From contig NC_084794.1 of the NCBI RefSeq assembly GCF_963169125.1, positions 230,465,219 to 230,529,218 on the forward strand: DNA of 64,000 nt. Reading direction: 5' to 3'. The DNA is from Humulus lupulus. Taxonomy: Eukaryota > Streptophyta > Magnoliopsida > Rosales > Cannabaceae. A program made the position numbers and the translations under genes. The notes beneath the pieces are model-generated. The model worked only from the letters and a program-made list of their open reading frames with translations, was not told the origin of the DNA and searched no databases. Positions 22,790 through 33,104 of this stretch are shown one piece after another (position 1 is the first letter of the stretch; every line of letters begins with the position of its first letter).

Positions 22790-23641
22790 CACTGTAGTGC
22801 TACCCTGCCTTTAGGAGTAGATTTGTGGGTATTTTCTTAGGGTTTTTTCCCAAGGGCTCGAGGTTTGATTCCACCACCCCGTTTGGTGGAATTAGGGCTT
22901 CCCGAGGGCTCGGGATTGGTCCCGAGGTTAGGTTACGAAATTGAAGTTTAATGATGGTTCTAATTTATGGTTGTGACTAGGTGTATGCTAGGGCTCGGAC
23001 GGGATCGCACTTGAAGGTCAATTTCACTAATTAAAGCTATCGGAATCTAAGGTAAGAAAACTGTACCTGGTTATGTGGTTATGTTGGGACTAAGAGTTCC
23101 CTATACTCGTATGTGATATCCTATGATGGTATTATGCCATGGGGGCATGAGATAAACGACCTAAGAGTGCCGGTATCAATATTTGCGCACAGGACGCGGC
23201 TCGGCCACTGGTAGGTGAGGTTAATCAAATAATCACTGAGCTTGGCCTAAGCGAGCCAGAGTCAGTGTGTTGAACACTGAGCTCAGCCTAGGTGAGCCAA
23301 AGGTGGTGACTTATTTAGAGGGTGCAGCCTAAGGGCGTCGACCCTAGATTTTGTGTGTTATGTTAATTGATGTTAATCTGATGATTATGACATGTTTAGT
23401 ACCTGGATGGTTAATTGTGTGTTTATTGATTGATATCATTGTTTATGTGAACGATGTGATCTATTGGGTGTTTGATTAATGATCTGTGAATTGCCTGATT
23501 ACTATTGTTGATTATGCTATGCATTATAGTTTTCTTGATGGGCCTCAGCTCACAGGTGCTTCGTGGTGCAGGTAAAGGCAAGGGTTTGGTGGTTCAGCCA
23601 TGAGTTGGAGAGCTCTGGGGGCGAGGTGTACATTGTCAGCT

Positions 23642-24810
23642 AGGAATAAGATATAATCAAAAGGGTAAAACGGTAATTTTATTCCCTTTTAATTATGAAC
23701 CATTAAGAGAGGATTAACGTTGAATAATTTAATAAAGTACTCTTGAAATAATTTAATAAAGTACTATGTAAATATACAATTATATGATAATTGAAGTTGA
23801 ATAATTAATTTGGAATTAATTATTAAATTTTGAAAATATGTATATTAATTTAAATATATATTAATAAATTAATTAATTTTTGAAATTAATTAATTTATTT
23901 GAGTGGGAATAAAATTGGTAAGTCAAAATAGTTTTTGATTTATTGAATTTTAAAAAAATGATTATAATGATGATCATAAATTTGAATTTTGAATTGTGAA
24001 TTTAAAATTCAAATTTTGAAATATGGTTGTGATTTTTTCCTTTAAAAGATAATATCATATTTTGTGGAATGATTGATTTTAATTAAATAAATAAATAAAA
24101 AGAAAAATACAATATCCCCGAAAAGGAATATTGTTATACATGCATGCACAGTCCAGGTACTGTGCCATGCGTGTAGTAGTGTACTGATAAAGTATCAATA
24201 TTTTTTTTTTATTAATTAATAATTTAAAAATATATTTTTTCAAATTTGGTAAGTTAGATATTTACCCAAATCAATTCCTATCATCATTACGATATTATTA
24301 ATATATTACTATTATTTTTAGGAATAATAAGGAAATATATAATCTTTATATATATATATATATATTGTGTGTAATAACAAGAAGAAAAATAAGAGTATGG
24401 AAATTCAGAGAAAAAGTTTCAGATTTTGTGAGACAAGAAATTGTCATCATCTTCTTCTTTTATTCTAACTCTTCTCAAGCAATGATCCAAGTTCTCATAT
24501 GTTGAGATATACTTGTGATTTCTAAATTACAAACCCATGTTCTATATGTGTCCACACACATCTTGAGGTGTAGAGAACACTCAGGAATATCATGGTTTGA
24601 GTACTCAAAGCATTGGATAGGAAGATCGATATATATATATATATATATATATGAAAAGACTCAAGGTCACTTGATAGGCTTCAAGAGATAAATATTTTTG
24701 TTCTTTAATATTTGTATATGTGTTGTAGTGCCTCAGAATTTTACTTAGGTAGATAGTATTATCTTATGCTGCAGTATTTTAGTTTTCATGGATATTGGTT
24801 CAAGCTGGGA
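23642..24810 (+). repeat. Copia LTR, right part (continuation of 12767-13326)
   Basis: After the truncated gypsy-type LTR the text becomes 'ataatcaaaagggtaaaacgg', a sequence typical of the middle of plant copia LTRs beginning TGTTGGGAAT. (TA)n microsatellites occur at 24345-24366 and 24630-24653. The right border could not be fixed. Confidence 0.45.
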
Positions 24811-26115
24811 ATTATTTGGAAACTCGTAGATATTGTTATGGATTTTATAATTTTAGCCTATAGTTTAGGAATATTAAATTTATCATAAGGTTTGATTAAT
24901 GTATTTGGCCATAGAAATATTATTTATTATAACCTAAGGTTTAGATAGAATAATTAAGGATGCGATAGTTGTCACATGTATATTTATTAAGAATTTAAGA
25001 ATTTTAGATGAATAAAATAATCAAGGATAAGCCTAGGAATTCTAGAACCATCCCTCAGATGCTAGGATCTTGTATTACTCAATCAAAGAAGTTTAAACTG
25101 CTTTGAGTGTGCTTAAAATTTGCAAAAATGTGGTTTATTAAATCAGTGTAAGCCGATATATCGCAGCTATAGGAGTTGATATATCACCTATGTTAATATG
25201 GAAAGCATGTCAACTTTGCATGAACGAAACCACAGAGCCTTAGAAAAATAGGGGAATCAATATATCGCCTATAGGGGCGATATATCGGCTCTAATAGTCA
25301 TTTTTGAAACTCCGTGGAATTCAAAGCTAGAAACAGCCCTCAACAACTTCGACTTGTTCTTGAACGATTTTGACCAAGTTCTGGGCATTAGTTGAGCGAA
25401 AAATCCCATTTTTATTCATTTTAATGGGACTTAGTTTCACTCCTTGAACTCTACAAATAGGACCCTTCACTAAGCCATTTTCATCATTTTTCAAACACTT
25501 TTCAGAGCCTCCAAGCTGCTATTTTTTGTTCTTGAGAGAATTACTAGGGTTTAGGGTTAAAGCTTTCAAATCTAAGCTTTTATAAACACATGGGAAGTAA
25601 GCTATAGTGTGATTTCAGTGGTTGAGGTATAGATCGAGCTCTAGCTATCCAAGGTACTCTTAATCCTCAAATCCAATATTCTTTTATTCTTCTCATTCTT
25701 TTCTTTCAGTTCAAAACCTAACTCATTATATTGTCTTTTGGTTAAGAACTCGAATTATTTGAACATAAGGTTTTCGGTAAGTCATTATTCCAATGATTTA
25801 GATATTCTTTTCATCTTATTTTCTTTAGGAAACTTATAGTTACTAAATTTTTGTTTTTAAGAGTTTCATATCCCGTACTTGTCTCCTATATCCTGGTTTT
25901 GGTAAGGAAAAAAAGTTAGATTTTAAGTGCTACATGTTTGTATGTATGTTTTTTTTATGTGTTATAGTCACTTGAGAAATATGGTTGCTTAGATAACAAA
26001 TCCCAAGATTTTTATTGTTATCATAGACTATAGTTGTGCCTAAACCTACCTCTAAAATAGTAGTTAAGGGGACTATAGTGGTTTTTGTCACATACTATGA
26101 TAATGAGTTAATGGC
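24811..26115. other. Unassigned LTR-like DNA with CGATATATCG motifs
   Basis: AT-rich, without genes. It contains palindromic motifs around CGATATATCG at 25153-25310 and a promoter-like 'ctctacaaatagga' near 25450 followed by a leader-like tract. It resembles an LTR of an unidentified element and seems to continue after the Cassandra insertion (27733-28118). Confidence 0.35.
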
Positions 26116-26486
26116 TGTAACGCCCCACGCCACTATGGCTGCTTCCGGGAATGAATACTGGCCCTACAAACCAACACGAGTCTTTCAAACGTACTTTTCC
26201 TCACTCGCACGCTTCCTGGGAAAACTTCCCAAGAGGTCACCCATCGTGAGATTACTCTAGGTCAAGCAGGCTTAACTTTGGAGTTCTCAAGTGATGGGCT
26301 ACCGAAAAGAAGATGCATCTTGTTGTTATAGGTAGTACCCATCAATCCATTTAAGATATCTTCAATTGTCTAGTCCCATACCTACGTAGTCTTAGAATCA
26401 TCACACTTGACCTTCCCCAGGCAGTGTGGGGTTGCACAAATTTTACCCGCTCATTCCCCCTGCCGATCACGAGATTCTTACTGTCA
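26116..26486 (-). repeat. Cassandra LTR (left element, outer)
   Basis: Starts TGTAACGCCCCACGCC and ends CTGTCA (sense: TGACAG...GTTACA). Contains the 5S-like block at about 26230-26310 in reverse. Confidence 0.8.
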
Positions 26487-26542
26487 TAATCACCCCATTA
26501 GGGGTTTGACGTCCCCATCGGCCACACTTCCAACTGGGTCAA

Positions 26543-26555
26543 GGCTCTGATACCA
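26543..26555 (-). promoter_or_regulatory. Primer-binding site of the left Cassandra element
   Basis: Sense strand TGGTATCAGAGCC, complementary to the initiator methionine tRNA 3' end, two bases from the LTR edge. Confidence 0.8.
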
Positions 26556-26557
26556 TT

Positions 26558-26920
26558 TGTAACACCCCACGTCACTATGGCTGCTTCCTGGAATGACGAC
26601 TGACCCTACAAACCAACACGAGTCTTTCCAGCATGCTTTGTCCTCACTCGCACGCTTTCTGCGAAAAATTCCTAGGAGGTCACCCATCATGAGACTACTC
26701 CAGGTCAAGCACGCTTAACTTTAGAGTTCTCAAGTGATGGGATACCGAAAAGAAGATGCATCTTGTTGCCATAGGTAGTACCCATTAATCCATTTAAGCC
26801 CTCTTCAACTGTGTAGTCCCATACCTACATAGTCTTAGAATTATCACACTTAACCTTCCCCAGGCGATGTGGGATTGCACAACTTTCCCTGGTCTTTCCC
26901 CTACAGATCACGGGATACTG
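26558..26920 (-). repeat. Cassandra LTR (left element, inner)
   Basis: Second LTR of the left element, starting TGTAACACCCCACG. Its far end merges with the first bases of the right element at the palindrome centre. Confidence 0.75.
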
Positions 26921-27290
26921 ACTATTAGAATCTCGTGATCCATAGGGGGAAAGACCGAGTAAAAGTTTTGCAATCCCACACTGCCTGGGGAAGGTTAAGT
27001 GTGATGATTCTAAGACTGTGTAGGTATGGGACTACATAGTTGAAGAAATCTTAAATGGATTGATGGCTACTACCTATATCAACAAGATGCATCTTCTTTT
27101 CGGTAGCCCATCACTTGAGAACTCCAAAGTTAAGTGTGCTTAACCTGGAGTAATCTTATGATGGGTGACCTCCTGAGAAGTTTTCACAGAAAGCGTGTGA
27201 GTGAGGACAAAGCACGCTAGATGGACTTGTATTGGTTTGTAGGGCCAGTAGTCATTCTAGGAAGCAGCCATAGTGGTGTGGGGCGTTCCA
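26919..27290 (+). repeat. Cassandra LTR (right element, inner)
   Basis: Runs from TGACTATTAGAATC to GGGGCGTTCCA; the usual GTTACA end is mutated to GTTCCA. The 5S-like block is at about 27102-27182. Confidence 0.78.
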
Positions 27291-27292
27291 AA

Positions 27293-27305
27293 TGGTATCA
27301 GAGCC
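27293..27305 (+). promoter_or_regulatory. Primer-binding site of the right Cassandra element
   Basis: TGGTATCAGAGCC two bases after the LTR, matching the initiator methionine tRNA. Confidence 0.8.
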
Positions 27306-27363
27306 TTGACCCAGCTGGAAGTGTGGCCGACGAGGACGTCGAACCCCTAAGGGTGGGTGATTG

Positions 27364-27732
27364 TGACAGTCTGTATCCCATGATCCGTAGGGGAAAGACC
27401 GAGTAAAGATGTGCAATCCTACACCGCTTGGGGAATGTTAAGTGTGATGATTCTAAGACAGTGTATATATGGGACTACACAATTAAAGAGGTCTTAAATG
27501 GATTGATGGGTACTACCTATGCCAACAAGATTCATCTTCTTTTCGGTCAACCATCACTTGAGAGCTCTAAAGTTAAGCGTGCTTGACCTGTAGTAGTCTC
27601 ATGATGGGTGACCTCCTAGGAAGTTTCCCAGGAAGCATGCGAGTGAGGACAAAGCACGCTGGAAAGACTCGTGTTGGTTTGCAAGGCCAGTCGTCATTCA
27701 AGGAAGCATCCATAGTGACGTGGGGTGCTACA
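27364..27732 (+). repeat. Cassandra LTR (right element, outer)
   Basis: Runs from TGACAGTCTGTATCCC to GGGGTGCTACA. The 5S-like block is at about 27545-27625. Confidence 0.8.
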
Positions 27733-28118
27733 TTGACCATTAATATTGTAGTCCATTTTATTTTTTATGTTTTATGTGTTAGTAGTTTTTCCATATTGGG
27801 TGTTAGGCTCATTCCTTTTAATTTAGATTGTGCAGGTAAATGAACATGGAAAGCAGGATGGATCCAAGGTGGCCTTGGCATGTGTATTGGGGGAGGAACT
27901 AAAGGAATGAACCAATGGGATCGATCAAGGATGACGTTGATATTTTTAGTCTTTTAATTATGTGTTTATTTTTCCACACATAAAACTTTGAACATTTAAA
28001 TATAGTTTTTGTTCTCTTTATTATTCTTATGTATAAACAATGGGATCTCGTACTTTTGGATTTTCTATAATAAAGTTTTGTTTTCTTATTTTATGTATGT
28101 ATCCAAACAATAGTAGTA
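27733..28118. other. Continuation of unassigned LTR-like DNA
   Basis: AT-rich, no gene. It is the right flank of the Cassandra pair and the left flank of Tat copy 2. Confidence 0.35.
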
Positions 28119-28878
28119 TGTTGTTGACGTGGTTTTTCGCCAACAATAAATTTAGAAATCTAATAAGGATATTAGTGCTTATTTGAAAACCATGAAAAAC
28201 TTATAATAACCCTTTTGTACACACACAATTTTACGTGGTTCAGTGGTTAAAATCAACCTAGTTCATGAGTCAGTATTATTGTTCTTCTCTCACAATTTCT
28301 CCAGAGTTTCAGTAATGAAAAAAGGTCGTCCCCTTCCCTGTCCATTATCCCTGATATTTATAGTGGAATTTCCTGGACATGTTTGGGTAACCACGTGAAT
28401 AAACCTGGAATACATTTAATACAGATTATTCCCATTTACTTTGGGATACGATTGCATAACAGAATAGAATATACTCATGCTGTCTCGAATAATAAACGAT
28501 AAATGTGTAATACAGCATGTGCATTAATGAGCGTATAAATAGCCTCCAAGTCTCTCGGGATCCTTAAGTATGCGTTCTGACCAGGTTTCCATGAGCTGAC
28601 TATCTTTATCGAGCTGGTGATCAAAGATTATTCGAACCTTAGCTCGGATTAACTTCAGAGCGCCCAAATGAGGATCTGGGCACTATATGTCTTGAACTGG
28701 AGTGTTATCCTGAGAGACGGTCTGATAATAACATGTATGTCATATTTCCAAGTCCCAACTCGAGCTGTTCACATGATTACTAACCAGAGGTTTTACTTGG
28801 TTGTTTTTCCATATATTCATCTGCCAATTGTACCTCGAGTTGAGTGACTAGACTCATGCTAATTTTTAGAGTACAACA
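28119..28878 (-). repeat. 3' LTR of Tat-gypsy copy 2
   Basis: Left edge TGTTGTTGACGTGG and right edge GAGTACAACA give TGTTG...CAACA termini. A polypurine tract in sense (GCAGAAGCTTAGGGGAAAA) abuts at 28879-28900. It contains a sense TATA box (CTATAAATATC, about 28357-28367). It is homologous to 8594-9270. Confidence 0.85.
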
Positions 28879-29898
28879 TTTTCCCCTAAGCTTCTGCTTG
28901 TGCTTGATGTCATCACTTTATGACATGCACAGTAGGGGCTTTTAGGCTTCTTCCAAGTAAAATCGTGCTTGCCTACTACTTGAGTGTTGGACACGTGGTC
29001 GTCTGTAATTGGCGCTGTTTGGGTTTCGAGGACTGTGATAACTGTCCTATCAACTTTTTGCCGCCGTATCGCTCATTTAATCTTGGCTTTTGGATCTTAA
29101 GCTTTCCCAATCGGATGGCCCAAATTAATTCTCAAAGTTTACGTATAAATAGGGAGATCAGACTCGAACCTTAAAACCTTTGCATTCAAAACTTTCCATT
29201 CAGAAACAAAATTTCCCTTTTTCTCTCAAACTCTTCCCACAAACCTTCATTGGCCTTCAGACTCTCAGAAGCTTTCAAGGAGCTTCCTGTGGACGCATCG
29301 ACATTCTCTTTAAATGAACGTATAAACTGTAAGTATTCCTTCATCTGGTTTGAATCTTTCATTTCTTTATATTCCAATGAGTTTTTTACTTCTAAAAACA
29401 TTCTTTGCTCTATATCGTTTGGGCTACGTCTGAGTTTAAATAGGGTTTGGTTTAGGCTAAATGAACGAGACTAGGCTTGTTTAGAAATAAGGTATTCATA
29501 AAACTGGGCAAATTTTCTAGGTTTTACCAATAAATTTTTACTAGTAAATTGATTAGAATACCTGTTTGGATGTAGAAGCTAAAAGGGTTTTAGGTTTGGT
29601 TTAGGTAGCTTAAGGGTCACGGTTCCTTAAGCGGTTTTGCATTAAACTACTTTCAAACAAAAGTAGTGGTCTGACGAGTCTGACAAATGAATCCTGAAGT
29701 ATCAAGGAATTTCACGAATCCAAAGCGTGTGGCCTAGGACCACGCGTTGATGTTAGGACACATCTTTAGCTCATGTAAATTTTAAATCACCAAAAGTAAA
29801 CCACTTAAACCCTCGGATCATCGTACCTTTATCATTGTAGCTATAAATTGTCTTAGGTCACCACTAATATGCCGCTTTGTTGTCAGGGGAGCTAGATC
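28879..29898 (+). other. Leader/promoter region of the Tat copy 2 antisense ORF
   Basis: Non-coding. It contains the TATA box at 29143-29152 and, near 29328, a donor-like GTAAGT; an acceptor-like TTGTTGTCAG lies at about 29879-29888, just before the ORF. A 5' UTR intron is therefore possible. Confidence 0.45.
29143..29152 (+). promoter_or_regulatory. TATA-like box for the antisense ORF (copy 2)
   Basis: TATAAATAGG, about 750 bases upstream of the ORF start, conserved at 8318-8328 of copy 1 on the other strand. Confidence 0.55.
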
Positions 29899-32267
29899 AT
29901 GGCCCCCTAAAAGAAAAACATCGCAAGATCCTCTGCTTAGAACCAAAATAAGGGCAAGAAGGTCGCGTCTGACTCTAAAATTCCTCATTTTGGCCCTGTG
30001 GTGGAGAGGGAACTTGTCGTGGACCCTAGCACTTACTTCGAGGCCGAGTACATAGTGTCTCAAATAATGACACAGGGGAAAGTTAACAAGATCCTGCTGA
30101 TTCATGGGATTGAGATGGGAGTTTATGGCATCCTTGCTCGACCTCTGCTTGAAGGAGAGCGGAGCTGCGACGATCTCCCAGATGACTATGGGGCTTGGAG
30201 TGATGAGCACCTAAACGCAAGTGCATTCCTCCCATTGGACCAATACTTCATAGATTTCCTGAACTACTTCAAACTGGCTCCGTTTCAGCTCCCGCCAAAC
30301 TCATATCAACCTTTGGTGGGGTTAAAATATTTGTGTCTGAGGCATGAGTGGGAGGTCCCCACTCCGACATATATTGTGTACTTCTCCTACCTCAAGGCCA
30401 GTCCCGACCAGAAGGGGCGAGGTGACAGATTTTAATACCTAACTTGCTTTCCCAACTAAACATCCGTTATCGACCTCCCCAACCACCCAAATGACTATAA
30501 AGATCTATTCTTTATGTCAAATGGGTTCAAAACCTACAAGCACCGATATTTCAACTGCCCTCGTAAGTCCTCTGTCTTAATTAATTCAACACGTGAAATT
30601 TTTTATCACTTTCACTCTTTTTTTTGTTTAAGTATTCTAACTGAGTTCATTCCTTGTGCAGCTATATTCGTAGGGAAAGGGCAGTCTAAGACCCTTGGGG
30701 ATCAATATGAGACTTTGTATAGTCTGCCTTTGAAGGAGAAAGACTTTTGTTAGGTTGGGAACGATGCCACCATGGTGGCCTGCAACCTGATCAGCAAGGG
30801 CCAGATGCTGGCTCTCAGGACTCGAGGTCCTCTTCCTGTTATTTCTGAGCTTCCCCGTCCTCAAGAAGTCTTGCCAGCCATTGAAGATATCGAGGAGGAA
30901 GAAGACATGGCACTGCTGGTGCGCGAAAGGCGAGCTCCTAAAGATAATTAGGGTCCTAATCCAGAGCGAGCTGCGTCCGGGGTAGCAGCCGGTCCCTCCG
31001 ACCAAGGTAACCCATATAGAGAGTAAGATCAGGCTGCTGCCAATTTTAGGCTAGTTTGTTTTAACCCCAACCAACTCGTTAGTCGCCATCCTACTGACCC
31101 GGACCTAAACAAAACACTCCTATAGTGTGTGGATCATTTGGTGGTACGCTATGACCATAGCTACCCCAAATGTACCATTGTGGTTGACAACATTCTCCAA
31201 TTTAGGTCCTCCATTCAAGCGAAAAGATGGAGTTGTCGGATGCCTCTAGTTTAAGGGGTGCTTTTAAGGCTAGCGGGGTCGGAGCTGCTCCTGTGGTGAA
31301 AAGGGCTGGATTGTCAAAGAAACACACTCCCAAGGCTGGGGCTTCTACCGAGTCTCCATTCAAAGACAAAGGTTCCAGCCCCACTCGAGAGAAGCGAAAA
31401 AAGACTCAACCCCCAGCTCTAGTGACAACGGTCACATTTCTTCAAGCTCTGCCCTCTCTTCCTCGGCATGTACCTCCCTCAATTCCTCAAGTAATCCAAG
31501 GCGAGGCTCCCACCGTTCAGATCCCAGTTAAGCCACTCGACTTGGAAAGGATCCCCAAGGCGTTTCGTGGAACTACATACGAGATGGCAAGCTATATGGT
31601 GGGCCATGTCTATAGGGCCAATGCCAAGGATCTGAGAGCCATGGAGGAATGTACTCCTGAGGATGTCCTCGAGTCTGCTATGGGGATGAAGCTCACTGTG
31701 AGTCTTTCTCATCCTTCTAAATTTTTTTTTTCCTTTTCTCCTTAGGTTTTTTAAAAACTAATCTTGACTTGCCTTATCCTTTTACAATTTGTCCTGGCTC
31801 AACTCCACGGAATTTCTCGGGTTAAAGTTAAGGATGAGGAGGTCCAAGCCACCCTGAGTGTCGCCCAAGATAGTGAGCAGTCCGCTAAAGCCACCCTGGC
31901 TTCCTCTCAAGAGGGCGAGCGAGCTGCAAAGGAAGGCAAGCGGATGGCTAAGAACCAGGTCGTGGAGGTGAGCTGTCGCTTGGAGCAGCTGCAGGCCGAG
32001 AATGAAGAGCTCAAAAAGAAGCTTGATGAGGTCGAGGCTAAGGCCAAGGAGGATGCTGAGAGGGCGAGGTCAAGGATCATGGAGTCATCAAACCAGGTGG
32101 AGGAGATGATTTATCATTGCTGGGCTTTCAACTAGGACAGGAACTTCACCTTCATCCAGTCAGGGTTCTCGAAACCTTATCTTGCCATGTTCAAGATTAG
32201 ATTCTCCCAAGAACCCTCCAAGACTGCCGATGCATCTGATGATGTTGAAGGAGATGCGAGGAAGTAA
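29899..32267 (+). pseudogene. Antisense extra ORF of Tat-gypsy copy 2 (Transposase_28-type domain plus coiled coil)
   Basis: The ATG at 29899 is followed by an early TAA (codon 4, where copy 1 has a sense codon). The frame then stays open through the Transposase_28-like domain, 29998-30435: FEAEYIVSQIMTQGKVNKIL, then LPLDQYFIDFLNYFKLAPFQ and LRHEWEVPTPTYIVYFSYLK. A likely intron runs from GTAAGT at 30563 to TTGTGCAG ending near 30661. Next come an acidic linker, a Ser/Pro-rich block (31227-31560), a segment TYEMASYMVGHVYRANAKDLRAM, a second likely intron (donor near 31696), and a coiled coil (31795-32110) with alternating Ala/Lys/Glu. It ends at TAA 32265-32267. It is homologous to 7542-2650 of copy 1. 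Role unknown; dead by point mutations. Confidence 0.75.
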
Positions 32268-32589
32268 CCTCCTCTGAGCTAGTCGATGAACCCTAGTGAT
32301 TTTTTTCTTTTATTTAACACTTTGTAATTAAGTGCCTAGGGACAAAAACAAATTCCTTCGGGCTCAAGTCGAGGTTTTTTCTCCTCGAGATAACAATATA
32401 TTTTTAAATAGATATTTAACTTGTGATCTATTTGTGTTACCTCTAGTCTATTATTTTCTCATGATTGTGAATCCTTAGATTCTTGTACATTCGAAATCTT
32501 AGAGGTTGTCTTTAGATCGGGATAGATTTTTGATGGCTCGACTAACTAATTTTAGTCGACATCTTAATTGCATCCAAGATATTTTCTGC

Positions 32590-32800
32590 CTAATTGTGTC
32601 ATACCTTTTAGGAATCAGGCCTTGGACCTTGTCGTATCCAGGGGTTTTAGTAGCCTTAATAGATTTGTACCTGTTAGGAATCAGGTCTCGAACTAGGTTG
32701 TATCCAGGGGTTTTAATATGCTTAATAGCTTTGTACCTGTTAGGAATCAAGCCTCGGACTTGGTTATATCCAGGGGTTTTATTTTTAGAGATTTCTTAAA
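32590..32800 (+). repeat. Tandem repeats in the Tat copy 2 spacer
   Basis: Three to four units of about 60 bases with the core 'ctgttaggaatcaggcctcg' followed by 'tatccaggggttttaatatgcttaatagcttt'. In sense orientation this is the same motif as in copy 1 (ccctggatataacc..cctaacagg), at the same place between pol and the antisense ORF. Confidence 0.8.
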
Positions 32801-33104
32801 CTTAGTTCATGTTAGGAATTTTTGAAAATCGGAGCTTTAAAAATCCATTGAATAATCAATTTTTCAAAACTCTAAGTTTTAATATTCATCCAAATAGGCT
32901 AAACTCTTTTAAAAGCTCTCTTTGATTATGTGCCCCACAAGTAATAAGAACTTATAAATGTTCTAGGTTGCTTTTAAAAAGTGAGCTTGTGATAACAAAA
33001 TGATCAAATTGATTATGTAATAATCCAACTGTTATTAAACTGAAATGACTTTTATAAACAAGCCTTACATAAACGGTAATTCTGAAAACATTAAAAAAAC
33101 AAAA

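Larger units (their letters stand above)
13327..23641 (+). mobile_element. Long gypsy-type LTR (TGTARYGYCCC family), split by a CACTA element
   Basis: Begins TGTAACGAGCCAAAATTAC and matches the starts of the LTRs at 51870 and 62279 (shared CTTGATTAG...GGAGGGCATAATTG). The two visible parts are 13327-14657 and 22790-23641. The right part ends soon after GGTGCAGGTAAAGGCAAGG, a motif shared with 54182-54200, and lacks the expected GTTACA terminus, so the 3' end is truncated. Repeats of 'tgtagcgcta/ggtgctacagtgc' lie at about 14558-14655. No gypsy genes are present. Confidence 0.65.
9271..24810 (+). mobile_element. Decayed Ty1/copia retrotransposon (interrupted)
   Basis: Remnant gag at 9872-10192, RT/RNase H remnants at 11545-12760, a polypurine tract (GGGCAAGTGGGAGA) and an LTR starting TGTTGGGAATAGTGCCC at 12767. 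The LTR is split at 13327 by a long gypsy-type LTR and appears to resume at about 23642 (ATAATCAAAAGGGTAAAACG). The right end near 24810 is an estimate. The 5' part lies left of Tat copy 1, outside the window. Confidence 0.65.
26116..27732. mobile_element. Two Cassandra TRIM elements in head-to-head inverted arrangement
   Basis: Four LTRs of about 370 bp and two short internal domains. Left element on the - strand: LTR 26116-26486, internal 26487-26557, LTR 26558-26920. Right element on the + strand: LTR 26919-27290, internal 27291-27363, LTR 27364-27732. Each LTR holds the 5S-RNA-like core known from Cassandra (for example AAGTTAAGCGTGCTTGACC and GATGGGTGACCTCCTAGGAAG). Each internal domain starts with TGGTATCAGAGCC, the initiator-Met tRNA primer site. 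The two elements meet at about 26920, so the whole region is a near-palindrome of 1.6 kb. No coding capacity. Confidence 0.88.

Noticed and set aside
14655..22792. Perfect 3-bp target duplication of the DWF5-bearing CACTA
   Set aside because: Flanks are GGC and CAC. The right side could be shifted by one base without giving a match, so no duplication is claimed.
27545..27625. 5S rRNA gene
   Set aside because: The 5S-like blocks occur four times, always within LTRs flanked by tRNA-iMet primer sites, and they lack a full 120-base 5S sequence. They are the 5S-derived part of Cassandra elements.
26111..27737. 5-bp target duplication around the Cassandra pair
   Set aside because: ATGGC and TTGAC do not match. 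Only an inverted similarity (TTAATGG/CCATTAA) is visible.
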